From NCBI GenBank assembly GCA_023935145.1, contig CM043698.1:64998001-65062000 (forward strand): DNA of 64,000 nt. The letters run 5' to 3'. A program made the translations under genes and the position numbers. This DNA comes from Bretschneidera sinensis (Eukaryota; Streptophyta; Magnoliopsida; Brassicales; Akaniaceae). Below, piece after piece: positions 35,958 through 47,815 of this stretch. The notes below the pieces were generated by a model. It worked only from the letters and a program-made list of their open reading frames with translations. It did not search any database and was not told where the DNA came from. Positions within the stretch are counted from its first letter, which is position 1. Each line of letters starts with the position of its first letter.

Positions 35958-37796
35958 TGTAACAACCCATCCCGGGTTGGCCACTCCCAAGATGGTATCA
36001 TCACATTTTGAGAATCTCAGCACGACACATATATGCAACAACCACTAATAGAAAATTTTATTTAAATCCTCTCGACATGAGAGATATATAAATCTGATAT
36101 TAATTTACACATAATATACAATGTAAGATGCATTAATATTTACAAATAAAATATTTATTTCATTTTCTCAATAGTCTGAGGATATTAACATGTACATGGC
36201 TTACAGAAAATGAATCTGTCCGACCTTTAACCTCATCAGAGTACTTGTCATGTCTACTACCTGAAATTATTGTACAATGAGGGGTGAGCTTCACAAGCTC
36301 AGTGAATTAAATTTACTAAAAGTATTTCATTTTCATAAATAGTCCTTAAATATTTAATAATGTATTTCTCCTAATACTGGATAATAGCATAATGTCTCAC
36401 ATTTAAATAATCACCATATTATCATATTTTAAGTCTTTTTCACTTTTTCTCACTGTAACTGTCTTTCCATGGGAGACTCATCCATCCATAATTAAATTTA
36501 CAAAAATATACCACACATCAGCATTTCAATAAATGCAAGCAATAATTAGAACAGATGCAATGCATGAATGCATATGATGGGAACGTCTTCCCACCTGTTG
36601 ACAGGTTATTATTATCTTAGACGGACCCCTTTCCGGTTCTTTACAGCTTATCCCGGCTGTCACAGAATTTATTTTCAGCATATATCGGCTATCACGGTTG
36701 TTCCATTAGATCGGCCCCTTCTCGGTTCTTTCGGTTATATTATTAAATGCATATGCACATGAACAATAATATGAAATATGCATATAAACAGTAATATAAA
36801 CACCACATGAATTCAAAACATTTAAATTAACTTTCTGGTCTTTCCTCGACTTTTTGCTTACTAAATTTCGATTTTTATTCTCCTCATAAATCACATCAAT
36901 TTATTCACCAACTAGTCAAAATCTCCTTATTCCCATCATTAGTAAGTCAACTCATTATTCTAATAATATTTCCTTTTACATATTAATTTTCTATGCGTCC
37001 AATATTCATATCCTACATATCAATTTAATTTTTATCTATCATCAAGCATAAGCTAATAATTAATTTTACTGTTATTACTAAATATTTGATTTTTATTTAG
37101 ATTACTTAAAGTAAATTCAACTCACCACGTTGTACTTAGAGCTACTCGTGGATCACTTCCTTGCCTTTCTCGTTCTTCTCCGAAACTTCCCCCGATTGTT
37201 GACTGCCAACACCTAACAAAATATTTGTATTCAATTTCTAATTATTTCTTCATTTCTCTATAAACCAAACTCTTTGAAAATTCCTACTTTGAATTTGGGG
37301 AAATTTCATGAATGCTAAAAAGTCAAAAATAAACACTATACTATTATTTTCTGCTTTTCTGATAGCTATTTCTGATTCTCTATGAAATTCCGTAGTAAAC
37401 CTCTTCAAAATCTTGCTCTTTCGACTTTTCTTTGGGTCTCCAAGTGTTTAAGGAAATAGAGAAGTTTGATAGAAAACTAAATGAAATCTGTTTGCGTAAA
37501 TTATCTGTACCCATTACACATATATATAGCAAACTTTGGTTGAAATTTGACAATCAAAATGCTGCTTAACATCCTAAAAATCATCCACGTTTTGGAGACG
37601 TGCAATTACCTTCTTAAATTTGCAATTGCCCCTCCCTCCAAAGTTCTCCACCTGCTGCCCACCAAGTTTGACCCATTTTTTTATAAAGAAATTTATTTAT
37701 TTATTTTTTTAAAGAATTTTTTTTTTCTTTTCTCTTCTGTCTAGATGTTCTAGACGGATTTTTTTCCACTCTTATTTTATGAACACGGGTATTACA
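35958..37796 (-). repeat. 5' LTR (right) of the gypsy element
   Basis: 1839 bp, from tgtaacaacccatcccggg to acacgggtattaca, followed by GTAGA. Related LTRs occur elsewhere in the window (about 52265-54385, 57202-59052 and 60801-63163), so this LTR family has been active several times locally. It contains repeated ccggttctttac / tcggttctttcg and cggctgtcacgg motifs. Confidence 0.95.
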
Positions 37797-37801
37797 GTAG
37801 A

Positions 37802-38338
37802 TGAAGTAAGATAAATTTGATATTGAAATATACAAATCTTGAGTAGGAGCTAGCTAGTTTAGTTGATAGTGTTATTTGTCATTGCACTTGAGACCATGAA
37901 TCAAACTTTACTCACATAAGAGATGGGAAGAGGTTACATGAGTTTTGTAACCCAAATTTATATATAAAAGGAAATATACAAATCTTGAATATAACCATGA
38001 GATAATTATAAAGCTAATAGATATAGATTAAAAATATAAGATTTTTAAGATAAGATAAAATGTACAAAATTTTAATATAACGAGTAAATACAAAAATAAT
38101 AAATAAATAAAAATTCTTTGATAAGAAATCTGAATATAATGAATAGATGAAAAGCTATGAGATAAAAAATGTTCTGAATATACTGAGGAGAAAGAAAATG
38201 TGATAGAAAAAATCAAGATTTTAAAGATGAAATAAGATAAGTTTAAATATTGAAATATACAAAATTTGAATATAATAAATAGATAAAAAGCTAATAGATA
38301 CTGATAAAATATTAGAGATTTTTAAAATTAAGCATGAT
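37802..38338. repeat. AT-rich degenerate repeat region
   Basis: Several loose copies of a roughly 110-130 bp unit recur, with phrases such as gaaatatacaaatcttgaat, gatagaaaagct and ataagatttttaaga. No ORF is convincing. It resembles a decayed minisatellite. Confidence 0.55.
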
Positions 38339-38860
38339 AAGTTGGGCATCAAGTCGGCAGACTACCCCAGACACGTGAACAGCTTGTGATCAAGCCATCA
38401 AGGCTAAGCCCTAACGGACTGCCCTTAGCCACCTAGCTGGGCCTCTTAGGCATCATTGATAAAGACCAAGTTGGGGTGTCAGGCGCTTAAACCGCCCTCA
38501 TACCTGGATGGCTCCTAATCAAGCCAACAAGGCAAAAGCCCTAGCAGATGGCTCCCAGCCACCTAGCTGGGCCTCTTAGGCATCATTTTCTAACCCAGTT
38601 GGGGCATCATATCGCTGCCGCCCTAGGCCCAATGCCGTCTCCAAATAAAAAGGGTCAGGTACGCATTCTAAACGAGAGAACTTTTTCTTAAAAAAAGGAA
38701 CACTCCTCTCTTGAATATCCCATACTTTACCCTAACTTAAGCTTCAGAGCATCTTAGGAGGCACCCCCTCCGAAGACCCCATAGCCCTTTTCTCTTTCCC
38801 TGTGCAGGAACAACCAAGACTTGACCTCCATCTCAGCTATACACGTTTTTGGCATCAACA
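38339..38860 (+). mobile_element. Tat-like LTR fragment with internal tandem repeat
   Basis: Two to three diverged units of about 128 bp begin aagttggg (38339, 38468, 38596) and share agccacctagctgggcctct. The 3' part reads gaggcaccccctccgaagac and ends gtttttggcatcaaca at 38860. That terminus is shared in reverse with the composite LTRs at 56868 and 60460 and is typical of Tat/Retand gypsy LTRs. No internal region follows, so it is a solo or truncated LTR. The left end is not defined. Confidence 0.6.
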
Positions 38861-39419
38861 ACAGGTATGACATCTCTCAAATGTTTTTTCTTTCTTTTTT
38901 TTTTATAATTATTTTCGGCTAGACTTATAGTATATCTGGTTGATGTTTGTATCTGATTTTCGTGCTGGTCAACCAAAAAAATGCCTTTACCTTGTTTGGA
39001 TGGGAAAAATTGCAGGAGAGTGGAAAAAGAGTAGAGAAAGTGATTTCTTTTACCGTTTTGATTTGAGATTTTCTCTTTGGTAAGCAGGAAAACAAAAAAT
39101 TCCTAGACTAAAATGGTTTTGATTACTCTATTTACTTCAGATTTTGTTTGCTAAGTGATAAAGTGAGACGTGGGATTGTAGAACATATATTTAAAAAACT
39201 GCAACTTATTTATGTTTCTTACATTATATCATGATTTTGTATTGTGATATTTTCGAATTAGTTGTGTGTGATGAAATCTAGTTTTCTTTAATAGGCAGAA
39301 AATGATTTGAGCATATTTCTCTTCAGGGGACCGGGGTTGGAAAATGATTGTTTACACATTTAAAACATTTGCATACTATGTGTTCGATAAAATGACAATT
39401 GAGAATTAGAATTGCAGCC
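38861..39419. other. Non-coding stretch
   Basis: T-rich DNA between the LTR fragment and the LINE remnant. No ORF, repeat or RNA signature recognised. Confidence 0.4.
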
Positions 39420-40345
39420 TTGCAGGTAGAGATGACGTCATAGTGTGGGCAAAAATGTTGGGAGGGTCACAAATACATTAAGGAAAGATGTTATTGAATT
39501 CAAGATTTTCCTTTGGCTTCTTGCTCAGGATACTTTTCTTTATGCCAAAAACATAATTCCTTCTCCTTCTTGTCATTTTTGTAGTGGGAATGAGGAGAAT
39601 ATTTTTCAAGCATGCCTTGTTTTCCATCCTATTCATAGTGTTTTGCCTTTCAAAAGATCCTTTCACTTGCATCTCACTATGCAACTTCAATTATGAAAAC
39701 ATATTAACTAGAGCCTTTTCGTTATGTTAAAATGCCCTATTCTCTGTTTTGGTCTATTGCTTAATGGCAATCTTGGGTTCATAGGAATAAAGTCATTATT
39801 GAGAATAAAGTTATTCACTGTCATCATCTCATGTTGCATACTAAAACTCCATCTTTTTTTAACAATGAATAATCCTGTTTCTTTTGGTATGCAGTCTGAG
39901 TCCCATCAGTTTGGAGTATCAATTCCAATTGTTTGGAAACTTCCTGCTTCTCCTTTTAAAAAGGTTATCACTGATGATTCAACTGAGTAATTCTGGTAAG
40001 GCAGATGGTGGTGTTGTAAGGAATCGTGCTGGGTGGTTTGTCTTTGCTTTTGTTATGAGTATGAATGTTAATTCAAATTATACTGCTCAATTATGGGCGG
40101 TACAACAATGTTTGATTTTATTCTTGATAGAGACTATAGTCACATTCAATAGAAACCGATTCTTTAATGGTTGTCTCTTTGTTTTGCAGAAAGACAGTTG
40201 CCAGGTTCCATCAGATCCTGCTAAAGGACTGTCTACAACTCTCTGGATATTTTGAATATGTTACTAAATGTTTTTGCTACAGGGGGATGCAAATAGGGTT
40301 GCTGGATGCTCTTGCAAAGGAAGGCTCTCAAGCTGAAAAGAGATG
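39420..40345 (+). pseudogene. LINE-type (non-LTR) remnant: zinc-binding and RNase H region
   Basis: A first ORF reads VIEFKIFLWLLAQDTFLYAK and SPSCHFCSGNEENIFQACLV, which matches the zf-RVT domain (a C..C..H-type finger) at the end of plant LINE ORF2 proteins. After breaks, SGKADGGVVRNRAGWFVFAF and NSNYTAQLWAVQQCLIL are the RNase H segment of the same family (Ta11-like). The last pieces (FHQILLKDCLQ and then LLDALAKEGSQAE) also fit. Frames change at least three times, so this is dead. Confidence 0.72.
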
Positions 40346-41225
40346 ACTATTTTTTTGGTTTACAATAGCCTTCCAAGTCATTTGACCCCTTCTTTGGATT
40401 TTGATATGTATCTTAGTCAAAGAAAACCATTGTATAGGAGAGTTGCCAATGTCTGCCATAAATGTATATCACTTAAAATAGACCTTTTGTATGTTTTTCC
40501 ATGGTTAATATAAATTACGTTTGTATTTCAAAGAAAAAGGATATTGAAATCTCTCTAGCTAATTTGAAGACTTTGGATTTAGAGATCACATGGAAAGATA
40601 TATGGCCTTAAAAGTGGGTTTAGAATTGTAAAGTTCTTTCACTAAAATAATTAAGAACAAACCATATATTAAATTCAATGGATTATGGAGCTTGACCGAA
40701 TCCTTTTAAAGTCCTTTTTCTAAGGTCGACATCTTGCAGCTTCTTTCTTACAGGTCTGAGTGATGCTAAAGATTAGAGACCAAGCTACCTTGCAACCCCA
40801 ATACGCCCTACCTCCTAAAGTTTGGTAAGTATTTAGATTTATATAACAAAATATTGTGACAATCTGAACAAACAGTACAATGAAAATAGACTAGATTAAT
40901 TTGGCTTACTTTAAAAGTTTCGTGTCAAGATACTTACTAGTTTTTTAACATTTTATTTTTCACTAGTTATATGTCTTTCTTTAGTTAGCTACTAGTCATA
41001 ATGTAGTCTCTTCGTTAAATGCAATGTTAAATTAACAGTAGTTTTAAAGTTTTTTCCTTTAGTTTAGTATCTTAAGATTTTTTATGTTCTCTAAGTTAAA
41101 TGTTTTATTTTTAGTTGTCATTAATTACATGTGAACTTTAATTCTTTAAGAAGAATTTTGGGTTTCCCTTGGTCCTTGTTAATTTTAGGCCCCTTTGGCC
41201 CATAAAAAATGTTACTAGTTCCTAA
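40346..41225. other. Non-coding, T-rich stretch
   Basis: No ORF of interest. Several short poly-T and attta motifs. Possibly the tail of the LINE remnant plus unrelated DNA. Confidence 0.35.
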
Positions 41226-41440
41226 TTATTTTGAATCTCATTTTTAAGGTAGTTTAGTTTAAATCTATTTAGCTTAATTCCTATTTTTTTTAACTTGTCT
41301 AGTTTAAAGTAGCTTAGTTTAATTCATTCAATTTAGTCTTCAAGTTTAATTCATCTAGTTTAAAATAATTTAGTTTCAATCCATCTAGTTTAACTTATAT
41401 AATTAATTCACCTAGTTTAAATGCATATACTTTAATTTAC
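41226..41440. repeat. Degenerate minisatellite of tagtttaa phrases
   Basis: Roughly a dozen copies of ctagtttaa / tagtttaat, spaced about 12-30 bp apart. The units are too diverged for a clean period. Confidence 0.6.
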
Positions 41441-41606
41441 TTCTCATCTGTACTTTGCAAGTAGTTTTTATATTTTTTTTCATAGTCAAAACAATTTATT
41501 TCCTTTATATACTTACACTTACCGCATTATTTTAAAGTTAGTATTTGGTGTTGCTTTGTTTGAATAAAAATTGCAATTTGTGTGCTTGGTTTTATTAGTA
41601 GTGTAT

Positions 41607-42735
41607 TGTTGACCCGTATTTGATTTTAATAATGGCAAAACACTACTTAAATTGCACTAACAGTTTTATCTAAATGTTTAAGTGGCAAAAACATTCAATA
41701 CAAAAACAAGACACAAGAAAACAACACGTTCAAATACTAAAAGAAGACATAAGATCTAGAATAGGCTCCAAGGTAATTGAATCCCATTGTAAATCTCTAT
41801 TTTCAATTACCTAACTTGATCCATGGCTCATTTTGCAAAAAGCTTTGACAAAACAAAATACAAAAAATGGCTCAAAGTCAAAAATTGCTTTATAAACATA
41901 AAAACTGGGTTTTTGGACAACCTAGTCGACTGTGTCTCTGAACCAGTCGACTGGTAAAAGGGACAATAAGTTCCCAGTCGACTGGTCCTATGACCTAGTC
42001 GACTGGTACTCTCCCTAAGCCTAAAAGTGAACTTTTTTCACTTGACTCAGTCTACTGGTACAAGGACCCAATCGATTGATAATTCGAAAATATGACCGTT
42101 TGAGACGCAGGACTTGAGAATTTAATGCTCCAAACCTACCAAATTAGTGTTTAATGGCCATATAAGTCCAAGACTATAAAAACCCCTATCAATAGCATTT
42201 AAAAAAGTAGATAGAACATTTAATTCATCATATAACACATCAATACTCTCAAAATCTTTGAAAAATTAATTGTGAGCCATTCTTTAAGTTTGTTCTTGAT
42301 AGAGAGATAATATTCATCTTGTAAAGCATTCATGACTATCTCTCTACCTTTCTTTTACATTTAATTCCATTCACTGTAAAGAGAAGGAGTTGGTGTAACT
42401 CTTAGAGTGTTTAGGATTAAACACTTCTTTGTAACTTCATTGAGGAAGAGATTTTTTGTAAGGTTTGTGCAACACTCGTGAAGTTACTCGACTATATTTA
42501 GTGGATTACTTCAAGGAGGTTCATTGAAGAGAGTGGACGTAGGGTCGGAGAGATTTCGATATTTTTGAACCACTATAAACGGAGTTTGAATATTCTCTTC
42601 CTTTACTCCTTTAAATTCAAGCATATTATTTGTTGTGTGCCCTGCTTGATTAAATTGTTAAAAACTTGTGTGTTAATTAGCAAAAAAATTTTAAAACCCA
42701 ATTCACCCCCTCTTGGGTTTTTACGTCGGTTTACA
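41607..42735 (+). mobile_element. Solo LTR of a SIRE/Maximus-like copia retrotransposon
   Basis: An intact 1129-bp LTR begins tgttgacccg and ends cgtcggtttaca. Target duplications TGTAT flank it (41602-41606 and 42736-42740), and no internal sequence is present. It therefore arose by recombination between two LTRs of an inserted element. The 3' part has the SIRE-type phrase aattcaccccctcttgggtt. The middle has several GTCGAC palindromes (cagtcgactgg, ctagtcgactgg and variants, 41928-42090). Confidence 0.92.
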
Positions 42736-42740
42736 TGTAT

Positions 42741-43140
42741 GATAATAATACTTGAATTAAAATTTCAATTAATTCCCTTGAAACACAAAGTGCTAGACTT
42801 CGGTCTAGGTAAAAGAGAGAGCTTTAAATCCTCACTCTTTTGCACCAAAATCTCCCGAACTTTGAAATTTCTCACGTAGACCAATGACAAGGGATTTAAC
42901 CCCTTTCAAGGTCAAATGGTGGCTCCTTACTCGTCATCCTTGCTTTGTACTTTGATGACAAAACGATACATTGTCTAATACATTAAAAGCACACCCATTA
43001 TGGGAGCCTTCTTACTACTTATAAAGGGTTTGTATTAGATTTGGTAGGTTTCGCTTGTTTCCATATGCCTATTCATCGTAATCTGCGCCTTCGCCATATC
43101 CACCTTCTTTAAGGGGCATGGCCTTGGATATTGAGTTTGA
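42741..43140. other. Non-coding stretch
   Basis: No ORF or repeat recognised between the solo LTR target site and the ORFs at 43144-43571. Confidence 0.4.
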
Positions 43141-43143
43141 TGC

Positions 43144-43571
43144 ATGGGTCTCAGGTGGAAAATAGTGGTACCTACAATGACACAAAAGTTGAGTCTAGAT
43201 GAGCCAAATTATGGATTTGAACAAGCTGAAAATGGAGTTATCCAGGCATTTGTACTGAATAAGAATAATCAAACCGAAGAATACTTAAAATCTTTGGGAA
43301 AATTAAGTAATGACAAGTCGAGTCAGAACAAGAAGCTGCCCAATAACTAATACAACATTTTAAAGATATTTTCAATATCATGATTTTAGATGTCATTTTT
43401 GAATATATGGAGTATTACAAATGGTTGTACAACGAAGTGGATTCAGCTTATGAGGGTGTGTTGCTAGAGAACAAAAAGTCGCAATGTAATTATCAAATAC
43501 TATATTTAAAAGAAAAAAAGTTGAACAAATTATTAAAGGCGCACAAGCAATTGCAAGAGAAATTAAAATAA
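43144..43571 (+). other. Two small unrecognised ORFs
   Basis: Two consecutive plus-strand ORFs of 68 and 63 codons (43144-43350, 43380-43571) have a polar, Lys-rich, helical look, with LKEKKLNKLLKAHKQLQEKL at the end. I recognise no family, and no promoter or intron signals support a gene. They may be the tail of a decayed gene or chance ORFs. Confidence 0.2.
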
Positions 43572-43857
43572 TGAAATGATTGATCAAGATTATCAGAGAT
43601 ATGGTGCAAAAACTACAATGTTGGAAAATTAATATACCTAGAATTGGAAAAGTTTGTTGGTGCTAATTGAATTTAGTCTTATGTTTTCTTAAAGAGAATG
43701 TAGTCTTATATTTCGACATTTGTTCAATTTTTATGTTATGAACATTTATCATTGTTGGTTAATTTCACCTTACTTTATGTTATTTTTTCGTATAATTAAT
43801 TTTTATTGTGATTAATTTTTATTTACACTACAATAATATAATACATGGCTTTTTATC

Positions 43858-44080
43858 TAAATCATCCAAAAAAACTAATTTACATCATATTAAATTTGCA
43901 CAACCGAAATAAGAAGTAAAAAGCACGAGAAACATCAAACAGAGTTTTATAACAAAAATAAATATAAACATAAGAAAAAAATACTTAAGAACATAATAAA
44001 AAAAAAAACATAAGAACCATAGTACTTACTACACAATGACAATTTTATTTAAAATATAAAAAATAATTCAAAAGATACCT
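43858..44080. repeat. Direct repeat A, copy 1 (about 220 bp)
   Basis: Begins aaatcatccaaaaaaac and contains cacaaccgaaataagaag, ending at attcaaaagata. It is about 85 percent similar by eye to the copy at 44357-44577, about 500 bp further right. It could be a pair of short LTR-like or unclassified element ends, or an ordinary duplication. Confidence 0.75.
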
Positions 44081-44356
44081 TAAAATTTAAAATTTAAATA
44101 AAAAATTTCATTCAAATAATACACACCAGATTCATTGTTACAATTTAAATTTAAACAATATTATCATTTTGGATAATATTTAAACATCGATCACAATTAA
44201 GGTGTTACTAGAAAAATGAACGAACATAAGAAACAAGCTATTTTTTTTTCTTTTCAAAAGCTATGTGAGATGGTGAGGGTTTGATAGACTCTTATCAGGA
44301 TATTGGATAATAATAAAAATAAAAATAAAACTCATTCCTGAAGGTACCTTGATAAA

Positions 44357-44577
44357 TAAATCATCCAAAAAATCTAATCTACACTCTATTAAATTTGTAC
44401 AACCGAAATAAGAAGAAAAAAGCATGTGAAACATCAACCAAAGTGTTATAACAAAAATAAATATAAACATAAGAATAAACTACTTATGAACATAACAAAA
44501 CAAAAAGTACCATACTACTTACCGAATAATTACACAATGAAAATTTTATTTAAAATATAAAAATAATTCAAAAGAGT
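44357..44577. repeat. Direct repeat A, copy 2 (about 220 bp)
   Basis: Begins aaatcatccaaaaaatc and contains tacaaccgaaataagaag, ending attcaaaagagtgg. It has the same orientation as copy 1. The intervening 44081-44356 has no recognised coding sequence. Confidence 0.75.
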
Positions 44578-45129
44578 GGTGACAAACAAGAATAACTTAT
44601 ATTGTTTGCCTTTATTGAATTATATGATTCTACAAGGTTGTTTTTTTTTATTTTTATTTTTATATTTGAGGATTTATGTTTGTTCAATTTATCGACTAGA
44701 ATTATCTGTTGGAGCTTTAATAATTACATTAACTTTGAATTTCTTATTTATTTAACGAATATCGTATCAAATATTTTTATTCATTATGATAAAATAAATT
44801 ATTTACTTATTAATTTTATTTTGGTTTTCATGAACAAAATATTTATGTACATTTGCAGGGGTTCAAATCTAATATAATATAATGCAAAAACAAAACGTAG
44901 TTGTTACAATAATAATAATGGTATTAAAAGTTTAACACTATACACAGTACAAGAGAGAAACCCCACGAAATAAAAAATCAATAATCCGTTTCATATTTTG
45001 TTACTTTTTTATCTTTACATTTTTCCACCTTCTAAGCAGAAATTTCCAGAAAATACTTGAACAAAACCATTTTACTTCACTTTCCGATACTTTCTTACCT
45101 GCCAAACAAAAAAAAAAGAATAACCATGA
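44578..45129. other. AT-rich non-coding stretch
   Basis: Only low-complexity T- and A-rich ORFs, none of which has recognisable features. The gypsy-2 remnant starts at about 45130. Confidence 0.4.
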
Positions 45130-45139
45130 AGTATCTTTC

Positions 45140-45680
45140 TGATATAAGAAGATTGTCTCATGTAGACAATAGGAGGAGTTCTCCTATACACAACTTGGAA
45201 TGGTGTCATGCCTGCAGTGGAGTGATGATTGGTGTTGTACCAATACTCTGCCTAAAGTAAGAAGGTGTGCCACAACTTGGAGTTGTCATGGACAAACCCC
45301 TTGAGGTATTGATCCAAGCATCTATTAAAGACTTTAGTTTAGCCATCAGTCTCAGGATGGTAGGAAGAACTCATATTGAGTGTAGTGCCACTGAGGGTAA
45401 ACAAGTTATGCCAAAAGTTGCTAAGGAAGATGGAGTCCCTATAAGAAACTATGGACTTAGGGAAGCCATGGTGTTTAATAACAATATTGAGAAAGAGTTG
45501 AGATACAGTGGCAACACTATGTGATGTAGGCAGTGCTCCTAAGTGTGCAAATTTGGAGAGTCTATCAATGACCACTAAGATAATTGTGCACCTTTTTAAC
45601 AATGGAAGTCCAGTGATTAAGTCTATAGTACCTCTTCCCAAATTTGATATGGAACTGGTAAGGGCTATAGTAAACCAGCA
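45140..45680 (-). pseudogene. Gypsy-2 integrase remnant
   Basis: Minus strand: IDLITGLPLLKRCTIILVVI, DRLSKFAHLGALPTSHSVAT and SSYHPETDG cover the first acidic segment through the E-bearing box. Then AEYWYNTNHHSTAGMTPFQV and VYRRTPP follow in a second frame, where the domain ends. The GPY/F tail and chromodomain are absent. Confidence 0.85.
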
Positions 45681-46344
45681 GGCTTAGTTGTAGGATATTT
45701 GGTGGATTGGCAAACCATGCAACTATTTACAAAGTTCTGAACATCTTTTCTCATGTAGAGCCAAGAGAAGTTAGCTGACAATCTTAAGAAGGTCCTAAGT
45801 GTACCAGAACGCCCTTCCACAAGTGTAGATTAGAATTCAGTGATGATTGGATGTCTCAACTCTGAAGTGGAGGTAAGTCTTAGCCTACCCTTGTGGCTTA
45901 GTAATCCTTCTTTGTTGGTGCAACTTGGGTACAGTAGGGAACCGGCTTAGATTGCTTTGTGTATGTTGAGTAGCTAAGGTCAGTGGTATTCTCATGTTTA
46001 AGTTGATCAAGTATTACAAAAAAATACTAGACATGGGTAGTAGATGTCCTTCAAGATTGGTGTGAGTATCTTCAAGAGATGTAAAAATCTCTGGAATTCT
46101 AGACAGTGCATCAGCTGCTTCATTGTCTTTACCAGGCCTATAGACAATGGTGTAGTGAAACCCAAGAAATTTGCTTAAGTAATGATGTTGTTCAAGTGTT
46201 TAAATCACCTTATTCATGAGATTCTTCAAATTTCTACGATCTGTTTTGATGAAAAACTTTCTGCCCAATAGGTATTGCCTCTATTTCATTACTGTCTCAG
46301 TGATTGAATATAGTTCCTTAACATAAGTAGAGGCTGACCTCATC

Positions 46345-46638
46345 TTAGCTCCTATCTTCTTGTTGAAAAAAAGCTAAGGGATGACCATCTTGTGTTAGCA
46401 CAACTCTAATGCCCACATTGGAGGCATCTGTTTCTACTGCAAACTGTTTATTGAAATCAGGTAAAGCTAGGACAAAAATCTGAGTCCTAGTTGTCTTGAG
46501 GCTTGTAAAAGATTGTGGTGCTTTAGGAATCCAATGGGGTGCATCTTTCTTCAAGAATTTAGTGAGAGGGACATCAATAGTGGCATAATGCTTAACAAAC
46601 TTCCTGTAATTCCCAATAAAAGCCAAGAAGCCTCTCAA
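46345..46638 (-). pseudogene. Gypsy-2 RNase H and connection remnant
   Basis: Minus strand: GFLAFIGNYRKFVKHYATID is the RT thumb/connection, followed by FVLALPDFNKQFAVETDASN and VVLTQDGHPLAF, which is the start of RNase H. The DASN acidic residue is present. A second piece continues to about 46240 with stops. Confidence 0.87.
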
Positions 46639-46739
46639 GTGCTTGATGGTTGTTGGGATAGGCTATTCAAGCACTGCTTGGATCTTTTTTTTTTCTTCAA
46701 GTTGTACACCTTAAGGTGACTCTAAATGTCCCCGATACT

Positions 46740-46892
46740 CAATGTTTCCTTGCAAAACTCACACTTCTTCTTGTTAACAAAAAGTTGATGAGTTGCCAAG
46801 CATTCTAAGTCTTGTTGCAAGTGTTATTGGTGATATTCCATAGAAGCACTATAGATAAGTATATCATCAAAGAAAACAGTAATAAAGTGCCT
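46740..46892 (-). pseudogene. Gypsy-2 RT, catalytic box piece
   Basis: Minus strand: ITVFFDDILIYSASMEYHQ, with the catalytic FFDD box, then HLQQDLECLATHQLFVNKKK and CEFCKETL. The upstream RT palm is about 900 bp to the right, because an LRR gene fragment is inserted. The reading frame is shared with the LRR segment at its N-terminal side. Confidence 0.88.
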
Positions 46893-47815
46893 AAAGTGAA
46901 GCGATGGTAAGAGAAAGAACCATGCCCTTAGTGTCCCCGTGAACGAGTTCTCACTGAGTTCGACCACTTCCAGCTGAGTCAACCCGTTGAATAACTCTTT
47001 TTTGACATACCCATATAGGGAATTGCTCTTCAAAGAGAGTTCTATTAAATTGTACTGTAGTTTTGGAATTGACTCGGTAAGTTTGTTGTAACTGAGATCT
47101 AGTCTCCTTAAATTAGAAAGCGAATCCATGGATTTTGGTAAATACTCATATAGTGAATTGCGTGAAATATTTAGAGATTGGAGAGTTTTGAGATTGGTGA
47201 TGGAGATAAGGATCAAGCCAGAGAAAAATTTTGATCAGAGAGTCAATATTTGGAGATTAAATAGAAAGAAAATGAAAGGAATGATGGTACCGAAGAAATT
47301 GTTATCAAAGAGACCAAGAATGATGAGTTGCGAGACAAGTGCGGTGAGTCGACCTGAGTAGCCAGCCGGGTTGATGGTAAGTTGGGTGATCTAAGTTGAG
47401 TTAGGGAGCAGGTGAAGCCATAGGTGAAGTGGGTTCGACGAGGGAGGGCACATGGGTCAGTGGCGGTGAAGTCTCTCATAAGGCTTAACAAGACCATGGT
47501 GGTATTAAACTCGCCTTGATTGAGGCCTTAAAAGCTTTTAGTGCTGATATATCTGTTGGTGAAGTGAAAAGTGTTTGGGCTAAGAGATTTTTAGCGTTAA
47601 ACAAAAAAAGAACAAAAGAAGAATAAAGAGAGATTGCATTTTAATTTTTTCTTTTTGCAGATTTTTGGGTTCTCTTTAGAGAGAGTAAGAATTAGGAGAG
47701 GAGAGAATGTGTAGTTAAATTGAGTGATGTAATGCTTGTGTATAATGGATGGATGTGAAGTTATGTTAGATTTTTGGTTTTGAGTGGGTATTTATGTATA
47801 GTTGGAGAGCACTTA
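46893..47815 (-). pseudogene. 5' portion of an LRR receptor-like protein gene captured in gypsy-2
   Basis: On the minus strand, from right to left: a TATA box (gtataaatac, about 47794), a T/C-rich 5' UTR, ATGCAATCTCTC (about 47645), a signal peptide SLFILLLFFFCLTL and, past a TAG, DISALKAFKASIKAS. Then come CALPRRTHFTYGFTC and five to six LRR units ending LSENSFTGTLRAWFFLLPSL (46900). This matches plant LRR receptor-like proteins that have an N-terminal DISALKAFKASIKPSS cap. It is truncated before the rest of the LRRs and the membrane segment. The ORF for the LRRs continues in frame into the RT box. Whether it moved as DNA or was inserted by another route is unknown. Confidence 0.82.
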
